Notes: generated by a model from the letters alone, not told the origin. Shown: positions 16,392-25,949, counted from the stretch's first letter. The stretch: 64,000 nt of DNA from Peptostreptococcus equinus (GCF_027125355.1 NZ_CP114052.1:1550001-1614000); one strand, 5' to 3'. A program made the numbers and translations.

Positions 16392-17459
16392 CTAAAAACT
16401 TTTTAATTTAATCCATGATTTATCATATAGTTTGATTTTATCTTCTAGATCTAAAAATGGTTCACATTTCTTTAAAATACTTGGATCCGGATAAAGAGTT
16501 TTATCATTTCTCATTTCTTCTGGAAGTTTATTTTTTCCTTGAGATATAGGTGTTGAATATCCAATATACTCTGCATTTTTTGCATTTACTTCTGGATCAC
16601 ACAGAAAATTGATAAAAGCTTCTGCCCAGTCCTCATTATCTGCTGTATTTGGTATACAGATGGCATCTGTCCAAACATTTGTACCTTCTTTTGGTATTAC
16701 ATATTCTAGATTTTCATTTTCACCTTTCATTAAAGGTACATCACCAGAATAGAAAATTCCCATAGCTGCTTCTTCACCTATCATTCTATCCTTACCATCA
16801 TCGTTCACATAAGCAAGAACAATTGGCTTTTGCTTTTCTAACAACTTTTCTGCTCTAGATATTTCTTTGGGGTCAGTAGTATTCATAGAATATCCCAACC
16901 TTTTCAGGGCTACTCCCATTGTATCTCTTACTGAATCAAACATCAGTAAATTTCTTTTATATTTTGGATTCCATAAATCATCCCAAGAAGTTGGAGCTTT
17001 ATCAACCATTTTTTTATTATATACAATTCCAAGAGTCCCCCACATATATGGTACTGAATATTCATTTGTAGGATCATATTTTGTATTTTTAAATTCTTTA
17101 TCTACATATTTATAGTTTGGCACATTATTGAAATTAATTTTTTTCAACATACCTTCTCTACTCATTTTTTGAACCATATAATCTGAAGGAAATACTAGAT
17201 CATATTTTGTACTACCACTCTTCACTTTTTGATACATCATTTCATTTGTATCATAAGTTGAATACTGTACCTTTATACCTGTTTCTTCTTCAAATTGAGT
17301 AATCAGAGATTCATCAATATAGTCGCCGACATTATATACGTTTAGCACTTTTGAAGATCCTTGCCCTGAGCTACCACACCCAGTTGAAAATATTGATGTG
17401 GCACATATTAAACTAGCTAATGCTAGTGTTTTTAATGAAAATATTTTATTTTTTTTCAT
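16392..17459 (-). CDS. potD: spermidine/putrescine-binding lipoprotein
   Basis: Periplasmic-binding-protein-fold lipoprotein of 355 aa for polyamine import. The signal peptide ends at lipobox FSTGC with lipidated C28. VLNVYNVGDYIDESLITQFEEETGI, the PSDYMVQKM segment and the VPYMWGTLGI motif are typical of PotD. The ATG at 17459 follows GGAGGTAGTT; the in-frame GTG 12 bp upstream is inside that site. Last gene of the pot operon. Confidence 0.95.
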   Translation of the reverse strand: MKKNKIFSLKTLALASLICATSIFSTGCGSSGQGSSKVLNVYNVGDYIDESLITQFEEETGIKVQYSTYDTNEMMYQKVKSGSTKYDLVFPSDYMVQKMSREGMLKKINFNNVPNYKYVDKEFKNTKYDPTNEYSVPYMWGTLGIVYNKKMVDKAPTSWDDLWNPKYKRNLLMFDSVRDTMGVALKRLGYSMNTTDPKEISRAEKLLEKQKPIVLAYVNDDGKDRMIGEEAAMGIFYSGDVPLMKGENENLEYVIPKEGTNVWTDAICIPNTADNEDWAEAFINFLCDPEVNAKNAEYIGYSTPISQGKNKLPEEMRNDKTLYPDPSILKKCEPFLDLEDKIKLYDKSWIKLKSF

Positions 17460-17476
17460 AACTACCTCCACATCTA

Positions 17477-18277
17477 CTACATTCTATTTGCTACATTTTT
17501 AATAATTGATTCTTTTCTATTTGCCAAAAATAAAAGTACTAGAACTGTAGCAAACATCAATGTTGATAATGCATTTATTTCTGGCTTAATACCACGTCTA
17601 GCCATACCATATATTTCTATTGAAAGATTACTTACTCCATTTCCTGTATTGAAAAATGAAATAATAAAATCGTCAATAGACATTGTAAATGCCATCAAAA
17701 AGCCTGATATTACACCAGGTTTTATCTGAGGAATTATTATTTTTCTAATTGCGTACCATGGAGTTGCTCCTAAATCCAGAGCAGCTTCTTCAATATTATC
17801 TGGTAGCTGTCTTAGCTTTGGCAACACTGATAATATTACATAAGGTGTACAAAACATTATATGTGATATTAACATTGTATTAAAACCAAAATCCATTTTT
17901 GCAAAAGCAAATAAACTCATTATAGCTACACCTGTTACTATTTCTGTATTTAATACTGGTAAGTAATTTATATTTAATAGAGCTGATTTTGCCTTACCTT
18001 TTTTCATTTTATGAATACCAATAGATGTAATAGTTCCAAATATCGTAGAAACTACAGAAGCTATTATAGCAATTGTCACAGTATAATAAAGCGCTGATAG
18101 AATTGTTTCATTTTTAAATAGTTCTACATACCACTTTAAAGTAAATCCATTTAATACTGCCATTGATTTAGAATCATTAAATGAAAATATTACAAGAGCA
18201 AATATAGGGGCATACAAAAAGATAAATATCAATATCAAGTAAATATTTGATATTAAAGCTGTCTTTTTATTATTTAT
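17477..18277 (-). CDS. potC: polyamine ABC transporter permease PotC, probable AUA start
   Basis: Inner-membrane permease with six helices; the EAA motif is EEAALDLGATPWYAIRKIIIPQI. The only conventional start in frame is a TTG at 18238 with no ribosome site. It would remove the usual N-terminal stretch KTALISNIYLILIFIFLYAP, which is present upstream in frame. Going upstream there is no ATG, GTG or other TTG before a TGA, but AUA at 18275-18277 lies 8 bp after GGGAGG and overlaps the potB stop. I therefore place the start at AUA. With PotB it forms the channel powered by PotA. Confidence 0.88.
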   Translation of the reverse strand: MNNKKTALISNIYLILIFIFLYAPIFALVIFSFNDSKSMAVLNGFTLKWYVELFKNETILSALYYTVTIAIIASVVSTIFGTITSIGIHKMKKGKAKSALLNINYLPVLNTEIVTGVAIMSLFAFAKMDFGFNTMLISHIMFCTPYVILSVLPKLRQLPDNIEEAALDLGATPWYAIRKIIIPQIKPGVISGFLMAFTMSIDDFIISFFNTGNGVSNLSIEIYGMARRGIKPEINALSTLMFATVLVLLFLANRKESIIKNVANRM

Positions 18278-19139
18278 GACGTCCGCCTCCCTTCACTTCT
18301 TCTTTATCCATATTATTCATCATAGCCATTGATATTAATATTATCAACATCATTACTATTGAAAGCGATGAACCAAAGTTCCAATCTCCTACAGTTGTAA
18401 ATTGCTGTTCAATTAAATCTCCTACCAACATAGTTTTTCCACCACCTAATAATCTTGATATAGCAAATGTAGTTACACATGGCATAAATACCATTGTAAT
18501 ACCGCTCATCACACCCGGTAAACTTAGTGGAAATATTACTTTTCTAAATACTACAACACTACTTGCACCTAAGTCTTTGGCTGCATTTATTAAATCTCTA
18601 TCCATTTTTTGAAGTGCCGTATATATTGGTAGCACCATAAATGGTAAGAAATTGTATACCATTCCTAGCATTACAGCCGAATTTGTATATAATATTGATC
18701 CTGGATTTATCCCAAACAATCCAAATAATGAATTCAATAGGCCATTTTTTCCAAGAATAGCTATCCAAGCATAAGTTCTAAGCAAAAAATTCATCCACAT
18801 CGGAAGTATAAATAATAAAATCAAACTTCCGCTTTTTGAAGGAGCTTTTTTTGCTATTATATAGGCTACTGGATATCCTAAAATTATACATGCTAGTGTA
18901 GATCCTCCAGCTAAAAGGAAAGATCTAACAAATACCTTAAAGAAAATTGGATTTACAACCTGTCTGTAGTTATCCAATGTCAAAAATGATCTACCATTTC
19001 CATCTACCTGAGTAAAACTATAGTATAAAACTAATATCAATGGAATTACAACAAATATAATAGACCAAATCCAATAGGGATATGTAAGTCTAGATCCTTG
19101 ATCCACTTCTCTTTCTTCAAAATCAAAAAATTTCTTCAT
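18270..19139 (-). CDS. potB: polyamine ABC transporter permease PotB
   Basis: A 289-aa permease with six helices. The EAA loop is LINAAKDLGASSVVVFRKVIFPLSLPG, and the N-terminal PYWIWSIIFVVIPLILVLYYS is typical of PotB. It follows potA by 2 bp and overlaps the probable potC start, so translation is coupled along the operon. The last codons carry the GGGAGG site for potC. Confidence 0.95.
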   Translation of the reverse strand: MKKFFDFEEREVDQGSRLTYPYWIWSIIFVVIPLILVLYYSFTQVDGNGRSFLTLDNYRQVVNPIFFKVFVRSFLLAGGSTLACIILGYPVAYIIAKKAPSKSGSLILLFILPMWMNFLLRTYAWIAILGKNGLLNSLFGLFGINPGSILYTNSAVMLGMVYNFLPFMVLPIYTALQKMDRDLINAAKDLGASSVVVFRKVIFPLSLPGVMSGITMVFMPCVTTFAISRLLGGGKTMLVGDLIEQQFTTVGDWNFGSSLSIVMMLIILISMAMMNNMDKEEVKGGGRHK

Positions 19140-19141
19140 AA

Positions 19142-20185
19142 TTAAGCATCTCCTTTGTGCATGATATGTATATCCTCAGGATTTATTATCATACCCAACC
19201 TACTACCAATTGGTGCCGATTTAGTATTTTGAAGTAACCACATTCTTCCATTTTCTTCAACTTCTAACTCATAGTGAACACCCTTGAAAGTAGAAGATTT
19301 TACAACACCAGTTATCATACCGCTAGCTTCATCAACCATTATTATATCTTCTGGCCTAACTACTACATCTACCTCTTCATCCTTTTCAAATCCCTTATCA
19401 ACACATTCAAATCTAGTATTTGAAAATTCCACATCATAGTCATCGTGCATTATTCCATCAATAATATTACTTTCACCTATAAAGTTCGCTACAAAAGCAT
19501 TTTCTGGTTCATTATATATGTCTATTGGACTACCTACTTGCTGTATTACACCTTTATTTAGAACAACAATTGTATCGCTCATAGATAGAGCTTCTTCTTG
19601 GTCATGAGTTACAAATATAAATGTAATTCCAAGTTTCTTTTGTATTTTCTTTAACTCCACTTGCATTTCTTGTCTTAGTTTTAAATCTAGTGCTCCAAGT
19701 GGTTCATCTAACAATAAAACCTTTGGCTCATTAACAAGAGCTCTAGCTATTGCAACTCTCTGTTGTTGACCACCTGATAATGATGATATACTCCTATCTT
19801 CAAAACCTGATAGTGATACCATTGTAAGCATTTCTCTTACTTTCTTATCTATATCTTCCTTATCCATTTTTTTTATTTTTAGACCAAATGCTACATTATC
19901 ATATACATTCATATGCGGAAATAATGCATATTTTTGGAATACAGTATTTATATTTCTTTGATTTGGAGGAACATTATTTACCTTGTATCCGCCAAAGAAT
20001 ACATCACCTTCGTCTGCAAACTCAAAACCACCTATTATCTTAAGTAATGTTGTTTTTCCACATCCACTTGGTCCTAGTAATGTAAGAAATTCATTCTCGC
20101 TTATACTAAGATTAAAATCGTCCAATACAGTTAAATCATCATATGTTTTTGAAATATTTTTTAGCTCTATAATATTATTATTCAA
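19142..20185 (-). CDS. potA: polyamine ABC transporter ATPase PotA
   Basis: A 347-aa ATPase. Walker A is GPSGCGKTT, the signature LSGGQQQR, Walker [13 protein letters not shown], the H-loop FVTHDQEEA, and a C-terminal TOBE domain follows (about 270-340). The start is a TTG at 20185, 8 bp after GAGGGG; no ATG is better placed. It drives import of spermidine or putrescine through PotBC and is the first transporter gene after the cupin regulator. Confidence 0.96.
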   Translation of the reverse strand: MNNNIIELKNISKTYDDLTVLDDFNLSISENEFLTLLGPSGCGKTTLLKIIGGFEFADEGDVFFGGYKVNNVPPNQRNINTVFQKYALFPHMNVYDNVAFGLKIKKMDKEDIDKKVREMLTMVSLSGFEDRSISSLSGGQQQRVAIARALVNEPKVLLLDEPLGALDLKLRQEMQVELKKIQKKLGITFIFVTHDQEEALSMSDTIVVLNKGVIQQVGSPIDIYNEPENAFVANFIGESNIIDGIMHDDYDVEFSNTRFECVDKGFEKDEEVDVVVRPEDIIMVDEASGMITGVVKSSTFKGVHYELEVEENGRMWLLQNTKSAPIGSRLGMIINPEDIHIMHKGDA

Positions 20186-20204
20186 TAATTACACCCCTCT
20201 TTTA

Positions 20205-20744
20205 TTAAAATGATGGAGGAGAACTCACCCATATAAGCATAGCTGGCACTTTACCTTCATTAGTAATATAGTGTACTTCTTTTGGCTTATAATAAAAGCT
20301 CTCGCCCTTTCTTACCTTAAATTTCTTGTTGCCCATGTATAGGCATATTGTACCTTTAATAACATAACCAAATTCCTCACCTTCATGAGGTTTTTCTTCC
20401 TTATATTTGCCATCTGGTTCTATTTTTACTAAAACTGGCTCCATATCATTTTTTTGTGAATTGGGAACCAACCACCTAAATGTATACTTGTTGTCAAAAT
20501 CTTCAACTTCAAACATATCATCTTTTTTAAAAGTAATTTTTTCATTTACTTCTTCAGCGAAAAATTCCCTTAAATTTGTTCCTAGAACATCTAAAATGTC
20601 AATAAGAGTTGCAATAGATGGTGAAGTCAAATCATTTTCAAGTTGTGAAATAAATCCTTTAGACAATTCACACCTATTCGCCAACTCTTCCTGGGTCAAC
20701 TGTTTTTCTGTTCTTAGTCTTTTTACTTTTTCTCCAATATCCAT
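20205..20744 (-). CDS. XRE-cupin regulator of the pot operon
   Basis: A 179-aa regulator: N-terminal helix-turn-helix (residues 5-60, LTQEELANRCELSKGFISQLE) and C-terminal cupin (about 105-178, PHEGEEFGYVIKG, GESFYYKPKEVHYI). This PuuR-like architecture commonly precedes clostridial potABCD and is thought to sense polyamines; that is family knowledge plus position. The GGAGGTA site is about 20 bp from the ATG, but a GCAC-TAAG-GTGC hairpin (20752-20763) between them would bring the two to normal distance. Repeated TAAACT motifs upstream are candidate operators. Confidence 0.92.
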   Translation of the reverse strand: MDIGEKVKRLRTEKQLTQEELANRCELSKGFISQLENDLTSPSIATLIDILDVLGTNLREFFAEEVNEKITFKKDDMFEVEDFDNKYTFRWLVPNSQKNDMEPVLVKIEPDGKYKEEKPHEGEEFGYVIKGTICLYMGNKKFKVRKGESFYYKPKEVHYITNEGKVPAMLIWVSSPPSF

Positions 20745-20796
20745 AATTATTGCACTAAGGTGCTACCTCCGTTTTACATATACTTATTTATTTTTA

Positions 20797-20867
20797 CTAA
20801 ACTTTTTAATTATATAAACTAAATATTAATTTTGGTAAAAGTAAACTAAAAGTTTATTTTCCCTAAA
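20797..20867. promoter_or_regulatory. candidate operator cluster upstream of the pot regulator
   Basis: Four TAAAC(T/A)-type boxes occur at about 20797, 20814, 20842 and 20863. One is a perfect palindrome TAAACT-AAA-AGTTTA (20842-20856). A TATAAT -10 on the minus strand (20809-20814) lies among them. The palindrome is duplicated at 21227-21241 by the tandem repeat, placing a copy upstream of the lipid kinase. Regulator assignment is inference. Confidence 0.5.
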
Positions 20868-21599
20868 CAAAATACATTATATATTCAATAAGTCAAAAAA
20901 TCAAGTATTTTGATGTAAAAAAATATTTCTATTAATAATAGCCTCTTTTACCCTTTATCGTGTATAATAAATAAATGAAAATATATTAGTTTTGAAGCAA
21001 TATTATTTCATAAAAAAAATGAAAGTTGATAAGATTAATTGAATAATTTTATTAATATAAGGGTGGTATATGTATAAAAAAAATAGTGAAATTAAACTTT
21101 GTGGCTTAAAGTTGTATATAGTAGCACATATAGGTTCTGGCGGTAAGACTGGACATAAATCTCTAAAAAAAACCATAAAAAAATGTATAAAATCAAGTAT
21201 TGAGTTTGAATATTTTTTGGTAAAAGTAAACTAAAAGTTTATTTTCCCTAAACAAAATACATTATATATTCAATAAGTCAAAAAATCAAGTATTTTGATG
21301 TAAAAAAATATTTCTATTAATAATAGCCTCTTTTACCCTTTATCGTGTATAATAAATAAATGAAAATATATTAGTTTTGAAGCAATATTATTTCATAAAA
21401 AAAATGAAAGTTGATAAGATTAATTGAATAATTTTATTAATATAAGGGTGGTATATGTATAAAAAAAATAGTGAAATTAAACTTTGTGGCTTAAAGTTGT
21501 ATATAGTAGCACATATAGGTTCTGGCGGTAAGACTGGACATAAATCTCTAAAAAAAACCATAAAAAAATGTATAAAATCAAGTATTGAGTTTGAATATT
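20830..21599. repeat. perfect 385-bp tandem duplication
   Basis: Positions 20830-21214 and 21215-21599 are identical by base-by-base reading, with TTTT microhomology at the junction. The unit holds the TAAACT/AGTTTA palindrome, an extended -10 (TGTATAAT at 20961-20968 and 21346-21353), a GGGTGG ribosome site and the first 48 codons of the lipid kinase. Perfect identity indicates a recent event, or an assembly duplication. Confidence 0.95.
21070..21234 (+). pseudogene. truncated 5' copy of the lipid kinase gene
   Basis: Created by the tandem duplication: identical ribosome site and first 48 codons of the kinase at 21455, then six unrelated codons (ending LVKVN) and a stop at 21232-21234. It has its own copy of the promoter, so a 54-aa fragment lacking the GGDGT catalytic motif could be made. 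No function expected. Confidence 0.85.
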
Positions 21600-22474
21600 T
21601 TATATCTGAATATAAAGGACATACAATAAAATTAGTACAGGATATAGCTAGAAGAATAGAAAATGATAATTCTATTAATCAATCAAATGAAAACTCTTTT
21701 GATAAATTAAATAAGGTATCCAAATTATTAATAATAGGTGGAGATGGTACTCTTAGTGAAGCAATATCATCACTAAAAAAGTTAGATATAGATATTCCTA
21801 TAGCCTATCTACCTTCTGGTACAGGCAATGATTTCTCAAGAGAAGTTAAATATAAAAAAGATGTAGATTCGGTGATTTCTAAATTACAAAGAATTGATAT
21901 TCCAACAGAGATAGAAATAATAAAATTCACGAATTTAAAAGATAATTCTGTCGACTATGCAGTAAATAGTGTGGGTTTTGGATTTGATGCCTTGATAATT
22001 TATTTAAGCGAAAAATCTCATTTCAAAACAACCTTTAAAAAAATTGGTATCGGTAAGCTATCTTATATTATTTATATATTTGAAGCATTAATTAATAAAT
22101 ATAAATTTAGTGTAAATATTTATGACTCCAATTCAAAAAAATATTCTTATGATAATCTTCTAATAGCCTGTTTGATGAATCATCCATATATTGGTGGTGG
22201 AGTAAAATTAGACCCTTATTTAAGATCTAATGACCATAAATTAAGTATAATAATCGGATATGATATAAGTATTCACAATATAGGCAAGATAATTTATCAA
22301 GTATTGAAAACATCAGATCATATTGAAAAAAATGATAATATTGTAAGGCTAGTCTCTGATGAATTTACAATAGAAAATAAACTTGCATCACATATTCAAG
22401 TAGATGGCGAATCTTGGAATAAAGATATATACAAAATTCATTTTAAACTGGATAAGCAAAAATTTTGGATATAG
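21455..22474 (+). CDS. diacylglycerol kinase family lipid kinase
   Basis: A 339-aa DagK/YegS-type lipid kinase. The catalytic GGDGTLSEAIS motif is near residue 95, followed by LPSGTGNDFSREV and, late, IQVDGESW. These soluble kinases phosphorylate diacylglycerol or related lipids to recycle phosphatidate. The substrate is not certain because the family also contains sphingosine- and undecaprenol-related members. The 5' end and promoter are duplicated just upstream. Strong terminator at 22481-22520. Confidence 0.9.
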   Translation: MYKKNSEIKLCGLKLYIVAHIGSGGKTGHKSLKKTIKKCIKSSIEFEYFISEYKGHTIKLVQDIARRIENDNSINQSNENSFDKLNKVSKLLIIGGDGTLSEAISSLKKLDIDIPIAYLPSGTGNDFSREVKYKKDVDSVISKLQRIDIPTEIEIIKFTNLKDNSVDYAVNSVGFGFDALIIYLSEKSHFKTTFKKIGIGKLSYIIYIFEALINKYKFSVNIYDSNSKKYSYDNLLIACLMNHPYIGGGVKLDPYLRSNDHKLSIIIGYDISIHNIGKIIYQVLKTSDHIEKNDNIVRLVSDEFTIENKLASHIQVDGESWNKDIYKIHFKLDKQKFWI

Positions 22475-22480
22475 ATTAAT

Positions 22481-22520
22481 ATAAACTAAGAGGGCCTAAA
22501 TTTAGGTCCTCTTAGTTTAT
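22481..22520. terminator. bidirectional terminator
   Basis: Two 20-base arms (ATAAACTAAGAGGGCCTAAA and its complement with one G-U type mismatch) lie between convergent genes. Confidence 0.88.
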
Positions 22521-22585
22521 ATTATTATTTTTAATTTTTGTTTTTATTTAATATTTTAAGTTTATATTCCAGTGTAATAAAGCAA

Positions 22586-22867
22586 TTATCGTCCCTGTTC
22601 TTCGACTCTAACCTTTACTTTATCACCAATATCTTTTCCTATCTTTTTTCTAATTTCTTTTTTAATACCTAATATATAGCAAATACTACCATCTGGATTT
22701 TTTATTCCCATATTGACTATACTACCATCGTATTCTTCACCATCAAATGTAGCATGGACCTTTAATCTACCTTTTCCAAATTCTTTTCTTATGTCATAAG
22801 GAAACACTACATAAGCTCCACCTTTGCCTATTTGTGACTCTTTTATTACTGCAATAAATTCGTACAT
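22586..22867 (-). CDS. DUF1905 family protein
   Basis: A 93-aa small beta-barrel protein. KGGAYVVFPYDIRKEFGKGRLKV, then a YDGSIVNMG strand, then ILGIKKEIRKKIGKDIGDKVKVRVEE, is the DUF1905 pattern. The function is unknown; homologues are single-domain or fused to other domains. It starts 3 bp after the SDR stop and is co-transcribed with it. Confidence 0.88.
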   Translation of the reverse strand: MYEFIAVIKESQIGKGGAYVVFPYDIRKEFGKGRLKVHATFDGEEYDGSIVNMGIKNPDGSICYILGIKKEIRKKIGKDIGDKVKVRVEEQGR

Positions 22868-22870
22868 AAG

Positions 22871-23632
22871 TTACCCTTTCTTTTTTTGCTGTTTTCCACA
22901 TATTTTTACCAAATATTTTATAGATAAAAATCTAGAAAAAAATATTCCAAATTTCATTTTTATAGATGGAACTATAACTACTTTTCCTTTAAACATCTGA
23001 TCAATTGCATATTTAGCACAGTACTGAGGTGATATTCCAGATAGTGAAAACTTACAATTTGCTACCTCATTAAATTCTGTATCCACGGGACCTGGACATA
23101 ATACGCTTAACATTACATTTGAATTTGAATTTTTAAGTTCCCTGTATACAGCATTGGATAAACTCACTACATACGCCTTACTAGCATAATAAGTTGCCAT
23201 ATATGGTCCTCCTGGCATCAAACCTGCACTAGAACCTACATTTAAAATATATCCTTTATTTTTTTTAACGAAATCTTCTAAAAATTTCTTCATGAGTATA
23301 TGTGTTGCCACTACATTTAATTCGATCATATGTAATAGCTTATCATTATCAGCTTTATCAAAGGTTTCCAAATCCCCAAATCCAGCATTATTTATTAATA
23401 CATCAATATCTCTATTAGAAAATTCTTCATATAATTCATAAGCAGATTGCCTATTAGATAAATCTTTAGTTACCACTTCAACATTTGTAGGCAATATCTT
23501 TTTCAATTCCAACAACCTATCTTCTCTCCTTGCTACTAATATTAAATTATAGCCAATAGAAGATAAATATCTAGCAAACTCTCTACCTATACCAGAACTA
23601 GCACCGGTTATAAGAGCCAATTTATTTGTCAT
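22871..23632 (-). CDS. short-chain dehydrogenase/reductase (classical SDR)
   Basis: A 253-aa classical SDR. NAD(P)-binding TGASSGIG is at residues 9-16, followed by NNAGFG, the catalytic Ser in NVGSSAGL and the YYASK Tyr/Lys pair. The Arg after the second strand (VARRED) suggests NADPH preference. Sequence order fits the DltE/YqjQ-like subgroup with unknown substrates. The basic C-terminal tail KICGKQQKKKG is unusual. Operon with the DUF1905 gene. Confidence 0.92.
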   Translation of the reverse strand: MTNKLALITGASSGIGREFARYLSSIGYNLILVARREDRLLELKKILPTNVEVVTKDLSNRQSAYELYEEFSNRDIDVLINNAGFGDLETFDKADNDKLLHMIELNVVATHILMKKFLEDFVKKNKGYILNVGSSAGLMPGGPYMATYYASKAYVVSLSNAVYRELKNSNSNVMLSVLCPGPVDTEFNEVANCKFSLSGISPQYCAKYAIDQMFKGKVVIVPSIKMKFGIFFSRFLSIKYLVKICGKQQKKKG

Positions 23633-23731
23633 TTCACCAATCCACCTTATTTAATAATATTTTTAAAAATAAATAATATAAATTAATATTTTTCTATTTA
23701 TTTTGTATATTAATTGAATTGTTAATCCTTA

Positions 23732-24196
23732 TTACTTTAAAAAGTCGCTTTTTAATACATCCTCTGCATTAGTTGAAGCCTTCATTCTTTTACCGTCCAT
23801 TATATCAGCTACCTTGAAGTCTTCATCTATTAAAAAGGTAGTTCTCACAACCCCTAAAGCTGTTTTTCCAAATATCTTCTTTTCTTTCCAAACACCATAC
23901 TTCTGTATTACTTCTAAATCTGGATCAGATAAAAGCATAAATGGTAAATCATATTTTTCTGTAAAATTTGTATGTGCTTTTTGACCATCTTTACTAATAC
24001 CTATTACTACTGCTCCCTTTTCTTGAAAATGTGGATAATTATCTCTAAAATTACAAGCCTGCTTTGTACACCCAGGTGTATTATCTTTTGGGTAGAAATA
24101 TAGTATTATTTTTTTACCTTTATAATCACTTAAACTTACGTCTTTTCCATTCTTATCCTTTAAAGTAAAATCTATAGCTTTTTCTCCTATCTTCAT
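23732..24196 (-). CDS. bcp: thioredoxin-dependent thiol peroxidase (Bcp/PrxQ)
   Basis: A 154-aa peroxiredoxin reducing hydroperoxides. Peroxidatic C43 lies in TPGCT and resolving C48 five residues on (CTKQAC), the atypical 2-Cys PrxQ arrangement. FYPKDNTPGCT and GISKDGQKAH are conserved. Monocistronic, with a GGAGG ribosome site; an oxidative-stress defence enzyme suited to an anaerobe. Confidence 0.95.
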   Translation of the reverse strand: MKIGEKAIDFTLKDKNGKDVSLSDYKGKKIILYFYPKDNTPGCTKQACNFRDNYPHFQEKGAVVIGISKDGQKAHTNFTEKYDLPFMLLSDPDLEVIQKYGVWKEKKIFGKTALGVVRTTFLIDEDFKVADIMDGKRMKASTNAEDVLKSDFLK

Positions 24197-24449
24197 TTTA
24201 ATCCTCCTCTAAATCTACATATATTTTCAAAATTTTTTTGCTTATAATTGCCTATGTTTTATAAAAAACACTTATACTAATCATTACTTGTCAAACAATA
24301 TTATACATTATTTATACCCATTTTAATAAGGTTAATTAAACGATTTTAATTTAAATTAAGTATATGACGTGGATTTTCAAATAACTTGGGTAATATTAAA
24401 ACAAGTAGTTATTATTATTTATAAATTTACACTTTGGAGGTAAAATATT

Positions 24450-25907
24450 ATGGCAAAATATCGTTGTGTCGTATGTGGTTTTATATATGATGAAGAAAAG
24501 GAAGGACGTCCTTTTGAGCAATTAGAGCGCTGTCCTTTATGTAAGGTTAAAAGAGATAAATTTGAATTAATCCAAGAGGATAATAATATTGAGGAAAAGG
24601 TTTTAGATATTCAGAATAAAGAATCGGTTAAAAAGGATGTTCAAAGATTAGTAGATGAAGCAGAAGAAATGAAAAAGGATGAATCTTTAGAAATAGAACC
24701 TGCTCTAATACGCAAAGACCCTACAGAAAGGTATATGTCTGAAATACATGAAATGTCCATTAGTGGACAAATGCTAAGTGCAGCTATGAGCACAAAAATT
24801 GCTATGCCTTCTTGGGACGATATACTTATAATGGGTGCACAACTGAATCCCCCACCATTAGATGATGGTTTTCCTGTAAATATACAAACTGTAATAGGAA
24901 AAAATGCAAAAAAACCTATGGTATTAGAATCTCCTGTCTATATTTCGCATATGTCATTTGGTGCACTTTCTGCTGAGACAAAAGAAGCCCTTGCAAGAGG
25001 TAGCGCTATGGCAAACACAGCAATATGCAGTGGTGAAGGCGGTATGCTACCACAAGAAAGAGATAATGCATATAAATATATATTTGAATATGTTCCAAAC
25101 CTTTATAGTGTAACTGATGAAAATATTAGAAATTCTGATGCAATAGAAATAAAAATAGGACAAGGTACAAAACCAGGTATGGGTGGACATCTCCCAGGAA
25201 ATAAAGTGACTGAAGATATAGCAAGAATAAGAGGCTTTAGAGTTGGAGAAGATATACAAAGTCCTTCAAAATTCCCTGGTATAAACAGCAAAGAAGATTT
25301 AAAAAACCTAGTTTATGAATTGAGAGAACGTTCTGGAGGTCGTCCAATAGGTATAAAAATAGCGGCTGGAAAATTAGAAAAAGATTTAGAGCACTGTGTA
25401 TTTGCAGAACCTGATTTTATTACTATAGATGGAAGAGGTGGAGCTACAGGTTCAAGCCCATATTTCTTGAGAGAATCTACTTCTGTTCCAACTATATATG
25501 CACTCCATAGAGCTAGAAAATATTTAGATGAGGCTGGATCAGATATACAACTCGTAATGACTGGTGGATTTAGGGTTTCTCCAGATTATGCAAAAGCTAT
25601 TGCAATGGGAGCGGATGCAATAGCCATATCTTCTGCAGCATTAATTGCAATAGCTTGTCAACAATATAGAATATGTGGTTCAGGTAATTGCCCAGTTGGT
25701 ATCGCCACTCAAGATCCTAAGCTAAGATCAAGACTAAAAATAGATAAATCAGCCCAGAGATTAGCTAACTATTTGAATGTATGTGCTGATGAATTAAGAC
25801 TTTTCGCTCGAATTACTGGTCACGAAGATATTCACGATTTATCTTTAGAAGATTTATGTACTGTAAATAGAGAAATCGCTGAAAATACATTTATTGAACA
25901 TGCATAA
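24450..25907 (+). CDS. rubredoxin-like/FMN-binding glutamate synthase-type fusion
   Basis: A 485-aa fusion. Residues 1-40 form a rubredoxin-like iron site (YRCVVCGFIYDEE and CPLC, four Cys). Residues about 100-470 are a GltB-type FMN barrel with SHMSFGALS, GEGGML, GQGTKPGMGG, KIAAGKLEKD, DGRGGATG and the Fe-S segment CGSGNCPVGIATQDP. It lacks the glutaminase domain of true glutamate synthase. It probably carries out an FMN-dependent redox step fed by rubredoxin-type electrons; the substrate is not known. Monocistronic, GGAGG site. Confidence 0.88.
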   Translation: MAKYRCVVCGFIYDEEKEGRPFEQLERCPLCKVKRDKFELIQEDNNIEEKVLDIQNKESVKKDVQRLVDEAEEMKKDESLEIEPALIRKDPTERYMSEIHEMSISGQMLSAAMSTKIAMPSWDDILIMGAQLNPPPLDDGFPVNIQTVIGKNAKKPMVLESPVYISHMSFGALSAETKEALARGSAMANTAICSGEGGMLPQERDNAYKYIFEYVPNLYSVTDENIRNSDAIEIKIGQGTKPGMGGHLPGNKVTEDIARIRGFRVGEDIQSPSKFPGINSKEDLKNLVYELRERSGGRPIGIKIAAGKLEKDLEHCVFAEPDFITIDGRGGATGSSPYFLRESTSVPTIYALHRARKYLDEAGSDIQLVMTGGFRVSPDYAKAIAMGADAIAISSAALIAIACQQYRICGSGNCPVGIATQDPKLRSRLKIDKSAQRLANYLNVCADELRLFARITGHEDIHDLSLEDLCTVNREIAENTFIEHA

Positions 25908-25949
25908 AATTAATTTATATAGAATTATAATAAAAAATCCCTTTATTGA

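Noticed and set aside
25047..25291. Open frames on the minus strand inside the rubredoxin-GltB gene
   Set aside because: Antisense frames without ribosome sites or recognisable domains; the plus-strand enzyme explains the region.
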